From: an uncultured Ignavibacteriota bacterium
Lineage (GTDB): Bacteria; Bacteroidota; Ignavibacteria; Palsa-1295
Assembly (NCBI GenBank): GCA_903900335.1
Contig: CAIUMP010000052.1
Span: 1-51,272, forward strand
DNA: 51,272 nt
Reading direction: 5' to 3'
Positions 33,783 through 42,045 of this stretch are shown here, piece after piece. Numbering within the stretch: position 1 is the stretch's first letter; each line of letters starts with the position of its first letter. Below the pieces are notes generated by a model, which saw only the letters and a list, made by a program, of their open reading frames with translations, made no database searches and was not told the DNA's origin. A program made the translations under genes and the position numbers.

Positions 33783-34871
33783 ATGGTGAATGTCACTCAC
33801 GGTCTTCGGGCCACCAAGAAGCGTTCGAAAGCCGTCATTGTGTCGGTAGCGTGCCTTCTGTTACTTTCCGGACGTCAGTCTGCCGTCGCACAGACGGGGG
33901 GATCGACGCTTGGTACAACTGGCGCAAACTTCACGAACACAGGCGCCTCCGGCTCTGTGTTTACGAAAATTTGGGTAGGTGCACGGTCGGCCGCCATGGG
34001 CGGCGGATACAGTGCATTGTCAGACGACGTCACGGCACTATATTGGAATCCGGCGGGCATCGCTCGGCTTCCAGGTGTAAATGTCGGGGCGAGCTATACG
34101 CGCTGGTTTGGTGGGATCGCGCATAACTTTATCGGTGCCACGCTTCCGATTAGCGATAAATATCGGCTCGGAGTAGCACTAACGATGGTCGATTATGGCG
34201 GTATTGAGGCCGCCTCGATCGCGAAAGATGCCAATGCCGGAACGTTCAATGCGAACGATCTGAGCTTTGGTGTCTCTATCGCTGGTGCCTTGACGGATCG
34301 CTTTTCCTACGGCGCGACGGTAAAGTACCTTCGCAGCTCGATCAGTGATATGAGTGCAGAAGGAATCGCCTTTGATGCGGGCTCTCTGTATCAGACGGAT
34401 TTCAACAATATTAAGATCTCGATGGATCTATCCAATCTCGGGTCGGATAGAAACTTCACGGGCAATTCGCTTTCGCTCTTAGCCACAAATCCTGGGACGA
34501 ACGCCGTTGGAAGCCCGCTTTCCACGATGCTTAACACGAGCAACTTCCCGCTTCCGCTTATCTTCCGAATTGGTTTGGGGGCGGACGTATTCCAGGGTAA
34601 AGTGGAAAACCAGAAGCTCAATCTTGACCTCGATTTTTCGACGCACTCTGATGGCCCAGAGCAGTTCAATCTTGGTGGTGAGTACGTTTGGAATGATATG
34701 GTGGCTATACGCGCCGGCTACGCATTCAACCAAGATCAACTCGGTCTTGGCACGGGTGCTGGATTCCACTACAAGACGGAAGACTTCACCGGCGTGGTTG
34801 ATTACGCGCTGAATCTTACAAAGAACTTTGGCGCGATCCATAGGATCTCGATCAGCGCCGCGTTCCAGTAA
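33783..34871 (+). CDS. PorV/PorQ-type outer-membrane protein (UPF0164)
   Basis: A 362-residue FadL-like barrel. The signal segment (AVIVSVACLLLLSGRQSAVA) is followed by the family landmark GARSAAMGGGYSALSDDVTALYWNPAGIAR (quoted as AAMGGGYSALSDDV and TALYWNPAGIAR), then regular amphipathic strands, ending SISAAFQ. PorV shuttles T9SS cargo from the translocon to the attachment complex; paralogues of unknown role are common. Its place directly after the giant secreted protein suggests a dedicated helper for that product. The gap upstream is 61 bases, and a 9-base-stem hairpin follows the stop. Confidence 0.87.
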   Translation: MVNVTHGLRATKKRSKAVIVSVACLLLLSGRQSAVAQTGGSTLGTTGANFTNTGASGSVFTKIWVGARSAAMGGGYSALSDDVTALYWNPAGIARLPGVNVGASYTRWFGGIAHNFIGATLPISDKYRLGVALTMVDYGGIEAASIAKDANAGTFNANDLSFGVSIAGALTDRFSYGATVKYLRSSISDMSAEGIAFDAGSLYQTDFNNIKISMDLSNLGSDRNFTGNSLSLLATNPGTNAVGSPLSTMLNTSNFPLPLIFRIGLGADVFQGKVENQKLNLDLDFSTHSDGPEQFNLGGEYVWNDMVAIRAGYAFNQDQLGLGTGAGFHYKTEDFTGVVDYALNLTKNFGAIHRISISAAFQ

Positions 34872-34899
34872 GCACGAATAGCTGTGCCCACTGGATTCG

Positions 34900-34930
34900 A
34901 GAGCGTCCGCCACACTTGGGGGGACGCTCT
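34900..34930 (+). terminator. Hairpin after the PorV-like gene
   Basis: Perfect nine-base arms AGAGCGTCC (34900-34908) and GGACGCTCT (34922-34930). The structure lies 28 bases after the stop and inside the long upstream extension of the next frame, which argues that the next gene really starts at 35028. Confidence 0.55.
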
Positions 34931-35027
34931 GTTCATTTACGGATGTGGGGTGAAGAGGCGGCGAGGTTGTGCGCCTGAAACCTATTGTGGGGCTCTCGTA
35001 CACCAAAGCATTGTCTACGAAGTTGTT

Positions 35028-36482
35028 ATGAAACACCTGAAAACATCTACGCTGCTCGCCTTGGCCGCACTGCTTTTTGTGTGCGGCTCCTTTCGTTCGT
35101 TGATGGCCCAAAGTGCATTGGAAGCGGACGCAGCGTGCTTCCGCTACGACAGCACACATGTCCAGTTAGAACTGTACTACGGCGTACTTGAGCGCGCGCT
35201 CGCGTTCGCGCCCGTTGGTGCTGGTGATTTCTCGGCCGTTGTTTCCGCACGCGCCGAGGTGTGGCAGGACCATGTGGCGATCGTTAAGGAAGACATTCGC
35301 GACACGATTCGTGTGCACGGTACACGAGAGCAGGTAGACGCCCTTGGTGCGAATAAATTGATGGGAATTGCCGCCGCCAGTGTTCCATATGGCAATAACA
35401 CCACTGCGGCGTTCATCTGGCAGCGAGGTGACAATGTCACAAAGGCCGACACGATCGTCATTCCAATGACGCTTCCGGATCGGACCTCTTCGCACCTGAC
35501 TCTCGGCGGGATAGAGTTGGCTTCCGCAATCGAGAAGTCCTCTGGACAACAAGGGTCGTTTGATAAAGCCGGCTACAAGATCTCACCGAATCCCTCTTCG
35601 ATCTTCGGTGAGAACTACTCCAAGCTGTACTACTACACAGAACTCTACGTCCCGCAAACTCTGATCGGTTCGGCGGAGCCTGCGGAAGTGGTGACTCGCG
35701 TTCTGGACCCCGCGGGAAAGGAAGTTCTATCAAGTACCCAAAAGGTGAAGTTGCTTGGAGCGACAATGCCGGTCATTGCTGCGCTCGATGTGGATGGACT
35801 TCCAGATGACTCCTATAAATTGGACATCATGGTGAAATTGGAAGATGCGCTTCAGGCGGAGTCGGTAAAGCCCTTCTTTTTTACTTCGGGGATGAAACTC
35901 TCGGAAGAAGAACATACCGCTGCACCCGACGTAAGCGAGGATGCGTTATTCGCAGCATCCGACTTTGGAAAACTCTCCGAGACAGAGGCAGATGAACGTC
36001 TTGCTCAATCATTGTACACTGCAGGCGAGGTCGACCGGAAGGCGGCGAAGAAACTGGGATCGCTCGCAGAAAAACAGCACTTCCTTTTCAACTATTGGCG
36101 TCGGAAGGATGCAGCAGTACCTAAATCTGCGCCGCTTGCTGCGTACCAAGAGTTTATGAAAAGGGTGGCCGAGGCGAATAAGATGTTTGTGTACCAGAAG
36201 ACTCCGGGTTGGAAGTCGGCTCGTGGTAGGATCCATATCATTTTTGGCCCCCCGCCACCACGCGGAATCACCAACAAGGAGTTCGTCTCGGAGTCGAAAC
36301 CGTACATTACGTGGGAATACGATCCAACGCAGTCCATTCGCACAACGGATGGCCAGAAGCCGCTGTTCGTCTTTTTGGATCGGCAGGGTGGAGGTAACTA
36401 TTTCCTGGTTCACTCCAACGTAGTTGGTGAAACCAGCGAGCCGGACTGGTACAATCGAGAGGCGCTACGGTTATCCCACTGA
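35028..36482 (+). CDS. GWxTD-domain exported protein with degenerate motif
   Basis: A 484-residue protein. The frame extends to 34884, but the ATG at 35028 starts the signal peptide (MKHLKTSTLLALAALLFVCG, cleavage after LMA). The C-terminal region has the GWxTD layout: LFNYWRRKDAAVP, a helix, then TPGWKSARGRIHIIFGPPP, and later YITWEYD, PLFVFLDRQGGGNYFLVHSN. The name-giving GWxTDRGR is GWKSARGR here, losing Thr and Asp while keeping the Arg-Gly-Arg and the following strand. GWxTD proteins are exported and poorly understood, often next to secretion or envelope genes as here. The stop is two bases before the acyltransferase ATG, linking it to the LPS genes. Confidence 0.82.
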   Translation: MKHLKTSTLLALAALLFVCGSFRSLMAQSALEADAACFRYDSTHVQLELYYGVLERALAFAPVGAGDFSAVVSARAEVWQDHVAIVKEDIRDTIRVHGTREQVDALGANKLMGIAAASVPYGNNTTAAFIWQRGDNVTKADTIVIPMTLPDRTSSHLTLGGIELASAIEKSSGQQGSFDKAGYKISPNPSSIFGENYSKLYYYTELYVPQTLIGSAEPAEVVTRVLDPAGKEVLSSTQKVKLLGATMPVIAALDVDGLPDDSYKLDIMVKLEDALQAESVKPFFFTSGMKLSEEEHTAAPDVSEDALFAASDFGKLSETEADERLAQSLYTAGEVDRKAAKKLGSLAEKQHFLFNYWRRKDAAVPKSAPLAAYQEFMKRVAEANKMFVYQKTPGWKSARGRIHIIFGPPPPRGITNKEFVSESKPYITWEYDPTQSIRTTDGQKPLFVFLDRQGGGNYFLVHSNVVGETSEPDWYNREALRLSH

Positions 36483-36484
36483 GT

Positions 36485-37291
36485 ATGCTGTTTCTCTTAC
36501 GGTCGGTCGGAGGATTCTTAGGCATTGTCGCCTATTATTTGGGAGTTCGGAGCGAAGTAACCCGACGGAATATTGCTCGTGCGCTTCCGGAATTCTCCAA
36601 GTCCGCCCAACGGAATCTTGTGCTTCGCACCTATGCGAACATCGGTCAGGTATTCCTCGAGTTTATCTATCTTCGATTCGCACCGCGCCACCTGATCGAA
36701 CGTGGCGTGGTCTTCGAGAATCTGGAGGAATGCAGAGCAGTTCTTTTGGACGGCACCGGCACCATCCTGCTTTCTGGCCATAATGCGGATTGGGAGTGGA
36801 TCGCGTTGAGCATCGGCGCCCAGGTTATCCCGATACGAGTGTTGAAAAAAACCCAGCGATCGAATATGATCGTTCGATTTCTGGAGGCAATGCGCTCGCG
36901 ATTTGGCAACAAGATGGTAGATGTGGCAGACATGCGCAAAGTCTTTCGCGCACTCTCCGATGGCGAGCCACTTGCAATCCTTGGTGATCAGGCGCCGTTT
37001 CCAGATAGCGTTAGAGTCCCTTTTTTCGGGGAGCTTGTCCCGACCTTTGAGGGTACCGCCCGGATCGCTCTTCGCACGAGGGCTCCGATCATCTTCTTCT
37101 ACCCACTCGAACGTACACGGAAGGGCTACCGGGTGCGCCTTGTTCCAATTCCGTATAATGATCTCGTTGGTCCGACGGATGAGAACATACGCATTCTGAC
37201 GGCCCGTCACGCAGCAATGTTGGAGGACGCTATTCGTCATTGTCCTTCGATGTGGCTTTGGCAGCATCGCCGTTGGAAACATGATGAGTGA
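36485..37291 (+). CDS. Lipid A biosynthesis-type lysophospholipid acyltransferase
   Basis: A 268-residue LpxL/HtrB-like enzyme that transfers acyl chains to lipid A precursors at the inner face of the inner membrane. The catalytic HX4E motif is HNADWE near residue 99 (LLSGHNADWEWIAL). Further family blocks are YYLGVRSEVTRRNI, GDQAPFPDSVRVPFFGELVP and the C-terminal PSMWLWQHRRWK. One N-terminal membrane segment is present. The length is slightly shorter than Escherichia coli LpxL. It begins two bases after the GWxTD stop and is followed 12 bases later by a heptosyltransferase, so an envelope operon is likely. Confidence 0.9.
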   Translation: MLFLLRSVGGFLGIVAYYLGVRSEVTRRNIARALPEFSKSAQRNLVLRTYANIGQVFLEFIYLRFAPRHLIERGVVFENLEECRAVLLDGTGTILLSGHNADWEWIALSIGAQVIPIRVLKKTQRSNMIVRFLEAMRSRFGNKMVDVADMRKVFRALSDGEPLAILGDQAPFPDSVRVPFFGELVPTFEGTARIALRTRAPIIFFYPLERTRKGYRVRLVPIPYNDLVGPTDENIRILTARHAAMLEDAIRHCPSMWLWQHRRWKHDE

Positions 37292-37303
37292 AGGGCCCTG
37301 TCA

Positions 37304-38308
37304 GTGAAGGCACTAATTGTCGAGACCGCATTCCTTGGAGACGCCATCGTTTCTCTCTCTCTGGCGCGTGAATTGAAACGTCTGGATCCGTTGTGTTCCA
37401 TTACCTACCTTGTTCGACCGGAAGCAGCGGAGTTGATGCGATGCTCTCCAGATGTGGACGAGGTGGTCCCATTCGATAAGCGTGGGGCGGAAAGTGGACT
37501 GAGTGGACTCCGGAAAAAGGCAGTCGAACTGAATCTCAAAAGCTTCGATTCGCTCTTCCTACTGCACAGTTCAGCTCGCAGCCAGCGGCTTGCTTCAATG
37601 CTCAATATTCAGATCAAGATCGGATTTGAATCTGCGTCTCGTTCGCTGACTCACCAGATAGCCGACTCAGGCTGGGTCAACCGCTACCAGCGAGCCGCGC
37701 TTCTCGCTCGGGCGATCTTCCCCTCGGCCGACATCGATTCATCTCCGAGAATTGAGGTTACCGTTAGGAGCGACGTGGACACATTTATTCAACGATTTGA
37801 CAGAACCGTAGCACTTGCACCGGGAAGTGTTTGGCACACGAAGGAATGGGGTAGCGATCGGTTCGTCCAGTTAGCATCGAAGCTGAGTGGTGAGGGTATG
37901 GGGATCGTCGTCATTGGCGATGCTAAATCCACGGAAGTGGGGAAGCAGATCGAAGATACTTGTGGCAAGCACACTGTCTTGGAACTCACCGGGCGTACTT
38001 CGCTCGCTGAGTCCGCCGGCGTTATCGCTGCCTCAACGATCCTGGTTGCCAACGATAGTGCTCCCACACACATTGCGGTCGCGGTCGGGACGCCGGTTCT
38101 AACCATCTTTGGGCCAACGCTGCCAGCATTCGGATTTGCGCCACCACCCGGAGCGGGTGAAGTGATCGAGGTGGAAGATACGTGGTGTCGGCCATGTGCA
38201 TCTCACGGGAGCGATACGTGCCCGATCTATACGCATGAGTGTATGGCACAAATTACAGTGGATATGGTTGTTAAGCGGGTAGATAAGATGATGAGTACGA
38301 TCCGATGA
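37304..38308 (+). CDS. GT9 family ADP-heptose:LPS heptosyltransferase
   Basis: A 334-residue GT-B glycosyltransferase that adds heptose to the LPS inner core in the cytoplasm. The N terminus MKALIVETAFLGDAIVSLSLA carries the acceptor-side GD, and the C-terminal donor site has LAPGSVWHTKEWGSDRFVQLA, LTGRTSLAESAGVI, and NDSAPTHIAVAVGTPVLTIFGPT (quoted as NDSAPTHIAVA and LTIFGPT). The start is GTG at 37304. Its stop overlaps the next start as ATGA. Closely follows the lipid A acyltransferase, consistent with LPS assembly. A second GT9 gene lies at 46592 on the other strand. Confidence 0.92.
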   Translation: MKALIVETAFLGDAIVSLSLARELKRLDPLCSITYLVRPEAAELMRCSPDVDEVVPFDKRGAESGLSGLRKKAVELNLKSFDSLFLLHSSARSQRLASMLNIQIKIGFESASRSLTHQIADSGWVNRYQRAALLARAIFPSADIDSSPRIEVTVRSDVDTFIQRFDRTVALAPGSVWHTKEWGSDRFVQLASKLSGEGMGIVVIGDAKSTEVGKQIEDTCGKHTVLELTGRTSLAESAGVIAASTILVANDSAPTHIAVAVGTPVLTIFGPTLPAFGFAPPPGAGEVIEVEDTWCRPCASHGSDTCPIYTHECMAQITVDMVVKRVDKMMSTIR

Positions 38309-38988
38309 TAACGAGCGAAAGAATTCTTTTGAGAGATGAGTCAAGAATGGAAGATCTGCTGCGCTGCTTGCGCAATGGCGGCGTCATTATTTACCCAACG
38401 GAGACTATCTATAGTTTGGGCGGAGCACTGAGTTCACGTAGAGCTACAGAGAGCGTATTCAACCTTAAGCGACGAGATTCGCATGATGCACTGAACTCCA
38501 TCGTGTATGATATTCGTCAGGTCGAGGCTTTCGCGAATATTCGCTTTGACTTGGAGGCCAGACTGCTCGCAGCATTTGGCCATCGAGGAGTTACTGTTGT
38601 GCTCGACGCGAACTCCTGGGTCGCTTCAGAGCCGCGGGGAGGTGGCCCAACACTTGGTGTGCGCCTGGCGACGACAGAACTGACCCGCTTCCTCACGCAA
38701 CGGGTGGCCGAGCCTCTTACAAACATCAGTGCGGGATATTCACTTGGGGAGGTGGGAGAGGGCAGCCTTGGCTCCCCATTTCCTTCCTCAGTGGAAGAAA
38801 TCTCCGAGCAGATACTGGAGAGGGTGGACTATGTGATCGAAGCAGAGCATCGTCCAAGCGGACTTCCTTCAACGATGGTGCGCGTTGAAAGCGAAGATCG
38901 GATTGTTCTGCTTCGAGAGGGCGTTCTGGGCTCACGTGAAATTGCCGAACTTGGAGTCATTGTTAAGACTGCGGAAGCGACTGGCTGA
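38305..38988 (+). CDS. Divergent YrdC/Sua5-domain protein
   Basis: A 227-residue protein of the threonylcarbamoyl-AMP synthase fold, whose classical members make the precursor of t6A37 in ANN-decoding tRNAs. The start (GGVIIYPTETIYSLGGALSS) is typical, and TLGVRLA and STMVRV blocks are present. The nucleotide-site motif KRPxxxPL reads KRRDSHDALN, and the SANxSG block reads SAGYSLG, so key positions differ. Either it is a divergent but active enzyme or it has another role and a standard TsaC lies elsewhere. ATGA overlap with the heptosyltransferase gene; its end overlaps the next small frame. Confidence 0.75.
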   Translation: MITSERILLRDESRMEDLLRCLRNGGVIIYPTETIYSLGGALSSRRATESVFNLKRRDSHDALNSIVYDIRQVEAFANIRFDLEARLLAAFGHRGVTVVLDANSWVASEPRGGGPTLGVRLATTELTRFLTQRVAEPLTNISAGYSLGEVGEGSLGSPFPSSVEEISEQILERVDYVIEAEHRPSGLPSTMVRVESEDRIVLLREGVLGSREIAELGVIVKTAEATG

Positions 38989-39175
38989 AGTCGCACTATT
39001 CCTGTTTCTGATGACTGCCCTCCCTGCCGTCTATGCCATGTCCCAGATCGAGCGGCGGGAGTTGAATCGAACGGCTATCGTGCAAGTCTATACGAGGCGC
39101 TCCCGCAATCGTGCACTCTATCGGCGTTATGGCATCGACCCTTTTTCAAGTTACTACCTACCGCTCTCATCGTGA
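38951..39175 (+). CDS. Small exported or membrane protein of unknown function
   Basis: About 74 residues from a TTG at 38951 (another TTG lies at 38960). It overlaps the end of the YrdC-domain gene in another frame. A basic start (LLRLRKRLAEV) is followed by a hydrophobic core (ALFLFLMTALPAVYA), as in a signal peptide, and by a basic, Arg/Tyr-rich mature part (VYTRRSRNRALYRRYGID) ending PLSS. The stop overlaps the next start as GTGA. Tight overlaps on both sides support a real gene even though I recognise no family and the start is a weak codon. Confidence 0.5.
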   Translation: MESLLRLRKRLAEVALFLFLMTALPAVYAMSQIERRELNRTAIVQVYTRRSRNRALYRRYGIDPFSSYYLPLSS

Positions 39176-39429
39176 TCATGGAAGAGTACCGTCAGTTATT
39201 AGAAGATGAGTCGTTTAAGAATGGCCCGGAGGCCGGGAGTCTGCGGACCGCTCTGACGGTGCTCACCGATATGCTCATCGAACTTAACGCCCTGGACATC
39301 TACTATCAGAAGCCGGGTACGAAGGCGGTCTCACCTAAGGAGATATCGACATTGCGCGATAAGGTTGAAACTGTCAAGAATCTGCTTCATACTTCCATGA
39401 GGATAGAGCGGGAGCATGGAAAGGAATAA
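39172..39429 (+). CDS. Small helical hypothetical protein
   Basis: An 85-residue cytoplasmic protein, starting at GTG 39172 (GTGA overlap) or the ATG two codons on at 39178. It is highly helical and charged (EEYRQLLEDESFKNG, LRTALTVLTDMLIELNAL, LRDKVETVKNLLHTSMR). Its last codons overlap the ATG of the NRAMP gene at 39416. No family recognised; the position between overlapping genes suggests a partner or regulator of a neighbour, without further evidence. Confidence 0.55.
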   Translation: MIMEEYRQLLEDESFKNGPEAGSLRTALTVLTDMLIELNALDIYYQKPGTKAVSPKEISTLRDKVETVKNLLHTSMRIEREHGKE

Positions 39430-41329
39430 GGAGTCGTACCGAAAGTCCGGGCGGGAACAGGTCTCCCTATCAGAAGTGCACCAGAGCGTACCAATCCCCG
39501 CGAAGGGAGGTAGTGTTTGGCGCAGGCTGTTTGCCTTTGGCGGTCCAGCGTACTTGATTAGTGTGGGGTATGTCGATCCGGGAAACTGGGCAACGGATCT
39601 CGCCGGGGGTTCACAGTTTGGCTATGATCTGCTATGGGTGCTGATGCTCGCCAATCTCATGGCCATCCTTCTGCAGACGCTCTCTGCTCGCCTTGGAATT
39701 GTTGGAGGAAAGGATCTTGCTCAAGCCTGTCGCGATCATTATTCAAGGCCCGTAACCGTTGCATTGTGGCTGCTTTGCGAGGTTGCAATTGCTGCCTGCG
39801 ATCTCGCCGAAGTACTTGGAACGGCGATCGCGCTGAATTTATTGTTCGGGTTGAAGATCATTTATGGCGTGATTCTGACAGCTCTGGATGTGCTGGTCTT
39901 GCTTGGGTTACAGCGACTCGGCATCCGCAAGTTGGAGGCCGTAGTTGTAAGTCTGGTGGTCGTGGTCGGAGGGGCTTTCCTGGTAGAGATGTTCCTCGTC
40001 CAACCAAACACCCAATCTATCGTAATGGGTTTTGTACCGCATTTGACAAACGCCAGCCTCTTCGTTGCGATCGGTATTATGGGTGCCACGGTGATGCCGC
40101 ATAATCTCTATTTGCATTCAGCTCTCGTTCAGACCCGCCATTTCGAAGCAACGGATGCCGGTAGAAGGGAAGCGTGTAAGTATAATTTGTGGGATTCTGC
40201 AATCGCGCTGAATGGCGCCTTCTTCATAAATGCTGCGATCCTCATTCTGGCGGCATCGGTGTTCTACGCCAGGGGTATCGTCGTCACCGGTATTGAGCAG
40301 GCGCACGAACTGTTATCACCGCTTGTGGGTACCTCTCTCGGGAGCCTGCTCTTCGCCATCGCACTTCTGGCAAGCGGCCAATCTTCCACGATGACAGGGA
40401 CGCTGGCGGGGCAGATCGTCATGGAAGGTTTTGTTAATCTTCGCATTCGGCCGGTGTTCCGCCGTCTGTTCACCCGGGGCCTCGCGATTGTTCCAGCAGT
40501 GTTAACCATCTGGTTCATGGGTGATTCCTCGACCTACACGCTCCTGCTGGTGAGCCAGGTGATATTGAGTATGCAACTGGCATTTGCCATTATTCCGCTC
40601 ATCCACTTCACGAGTGACAGAAGAATAATGGGGGACTTTGTAAACAAGCTTTGGGTGAAGGTCTTGGCGTGGGTCGCTGCGGCAATTGTTATTGGTCTGA
40701 ACTTTCAATATCTTATCACTACCGAACAGGAAGCACTTCAATCAAGCGGGGGGGGGCACTTGATCGGACTGATCGCATTGCCCGTAATGGTATCCCTCGG
40801 TCTTTTCCTCCTTTACATCAGCATAGCACCTCTGATACAACGTCGTGCAGAGCCCTCTAGGATAACGGACTTTGGTTCTTTTGATGGCAAAGCGTCACCG
40901 GAAGCGGTGAGCTTCAAACGAATTGGAATCGCTATCGAACGCTCGCTCTTTGACAGAGCCGCGGTTAAACGAGCGTTGACGTTGGCGCGTGAGTCGAACA
41001 GTCAAGTGGAGATAGTACTGATCCATATTGTTGTGAGTGTTGGTGCGCAAATCTACGGCGAGGAGGCATCAGACTCAAACACAAGGCTTGGGGAAGAATA
41101 CTTGAAGTCCATTGAGCGGGAGATTCAACCGCTTGCGAACATTCACATCCACGCGAGAATTGGCTTTGGCGATATTCCGCGGGAGTTAGTCCGCATAGCT
41201 CGCGAGTCAGATCTCGATGTGCTTATCATGAGTGCGCACGGCCATAGAGGTCTGAAAGATCTGCTATTCGGGGCGACGATCTCTCGCGTTCGGCACGATC
41301 TGGATATTCCGATCCTTGTTGTGAAATAA
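39416..41329 (+). CDS. NRAMP divalent metal transporter fused to a universal stress protein domain
   Basis: A 637-residue protein. Residues 35-480 are an NRAMP (MntH-type) transporter for Mn2+/Fe2+ with proton symport: helix 1 carries the metal motif VGYVDPGNWATDLAGG (DPGN near residue 54) and helix 6 carries GATVMPHNLYLHS (near 228). About 11 membrane segments. Residues 500-637 form a cytoplasmic universal stress protein domain (IGIAIERSLFDRAAVKRAL, DVLIMSAHGHRGLKDLLFGATISR quoted as LIMSAHGHRGLKDLLFG) with the ATP-binding type GX2GX9GS replaced by GHRGLKDLLFGATISR. USP fusions to NRAMP are known in some phyla and may sense ATP or stress. A 9-G run encodes SSGGGH in the loop at 40748. Confidence 0.92.
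   Translation: MERNKESYRKSGREQVSLSEVHQSVPIPAKGGSVWRRLFAFGGPAYLISVGYVDPGNWATDLAGGSQFGYDLLWVLMLANLMAILLQTLSARLGIVGGKDLAQACRDHYSRPVTVALWLLCEVAIAACDLAEVLGTAIALNLLFGLKIIYGVILTALDVLVLLGLQRLGIRKLEAVVVSLVVVVGGAFLVEMFLVQPNTQSIVMGFVPHLTNASLFVAIGIMGATVMPHNLYLHSALVQTRHFEATDAGRREACKYNLWDSAIALNGAFFINAAILILAASVFYARGIVVTGIEQAHELLSPLVGTSLGSLLFAIALLASGQSSTMTGTLAGQIVMEGFVNLRIRPVFRRLFTRGLAIVPAVLTIWFMGDSSTYTLLLVSQVILSMQLAFAIIPLIHFTSDRRIMGDFVNKLWVKVLAWVAAAIVIGLNFQYLITTEQEALQSSGGGHLIGLIALPVMVSLGLFLLYISIAPLIQRRAEPSRITDFGSFDGKASPEAVSFKRIGIAIERSLFDRAAVKRALTLARESNSQVEIVLIHIVVSVGAQIYGEEASDSNTRLGEEYLKSIEREIQPLANIHIHARIGFGDIPRELVRIARESDLDVLIMSAHGHRGLKDLLFGATISRVRHDLDIPILVVK
40748..40756 (+). repeat. 9-G homopolymer in the NRAMP-USP gene
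   Basis: Nine G bases encode three glycines in a loop of the transporter domain. The frame is intact at this length. A single-base slip would remove the last membrane segment and the stress domain. Confidence 0.6.
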
Positions 41330-41342
41330 TTATTGTGCTGGC

Positions 41343-41900
41343 ATGAAGATCTACACGAAGACAGGTGACGACGGGACGACAGGACTCTTTGGGGGTGGTA
41401 GAGTTGCGAAGGATTCATCGCGGATAGAGGCGTATGGTACTGTCGATGAGTTGAACAGTGTGATCGGCGTTGCTCGTGCAACGATCTCGGATACTGCGCT
41501 CACCAATCTTCTCGAACGCATCCAGCAAAACTTGTTCGTGCTTGGCGCCGATCTCGCAACCCCGCTTGATGCGCGTTCGAATTATGCAATTCCTCGCATT
41601 GATGAAAAAGATGTTCGCGAATTGGAAATCGCGATTGACGAGAACGAAGCACATCTCACACCACTAAAGCGATTCATCCTGCCCGGCGGCTCCCAAGCTG
41701 CTGCGAATTTGCATTTGGCTCGAACTGTCTGCCGACGCGCCGAGCGACTTATCGTTGCACTCTCGCGTGAACAGGAGATTGGCTCCTCCGATATTGTTTT
41801 CTTGAATCGCTTGTCAGATTTGCTATTTGTCTTGGCGCGCCGCGCCAATCAGCTCTCTGGCGTTGATGATGTGGAGTGGGATGGGAAGAAGCCCATATAG
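41343..41900 (+). CDS. Cob(I)yrinic acid a,c-diamide adenosyltransferase, PduO type
   Basis: A 185-residue ATP:cob(I)alamin adenosyltransferase that makes coenzyme B12. The ATP-binding start MKIYTKTGDDGTTGLFGGG is exact, followed by RIEAYGTVDELNSVIG and the C-terminal helices ARTVCRRAERLIVAL and FLNRLSDLLFVLARRAN. Length and motifs fit the trimeric PduO/MMAB class. It follows the NRAMP gene by 13 bases. No other cobalamin gene is in the window, so it probably serves a B12-dependent mutase elsewhere. Confidence 0.94.
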   Translation: MKIYTKTGDDGTTGLFGGGRVAKDSSRIEAYGTVDELNSVIGVARATISDTALTNLLERIQQNLFVLGADLATPLDARSNYAIPRIDEKDVRELEIAIDENEAHLTPLKRFILPGGSQAAANLHLARTVCRRAERLIVALSREQEIGSSDIVFLNRLSDLLFVLARRANQLSGVDDVEWDGKKPI

Positions 41901-41920
41901 AGGAAGCCCACACAGCATGC

Positions 41921-42027
41921 CATTGCGAGGAACCGCGAAGCGGTGACGAAGCAATCCTTGGTGGCGGAATGTACTCATCCTCAATAACGGATTGCTTCGT
42001 CGGCCTTCGGCCTTCTCGCAAAGACGT
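41921..42027. repeat. Inverted-repeat intergenic element (REP/MITE-like)
   Basis: A left arm from 41922 (ATTGCGAGGA...GACGAAGCAATCC) and a right arm from 41989 (GGATTGCTTCGTC...TTCTCGCAAAGACG) are reverse complements over most of 36 bases, with a perfect 13-base core, around a 31-base middle. Small inner hairpins occur in both arms (ACCGCGAAGCGGT and GGCCTTCGGCC). This matches the GCATTGCGAG/CGAAGCAATCC class of dispersed repeats known from many phyla. It lies between convergent genes and may also terminate both transcripts. Confidence 0.8.
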
Positions 42028-42045
42028 CGTACATCGATTGTTTCG

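Noticed and set aside
36518-37282. 254-codon minus-strand frame under the acyltransferase gene
   Set aside because: No domain or signal; the plus strand encodes a clear LpxL-type enzyme with catalytic motif.
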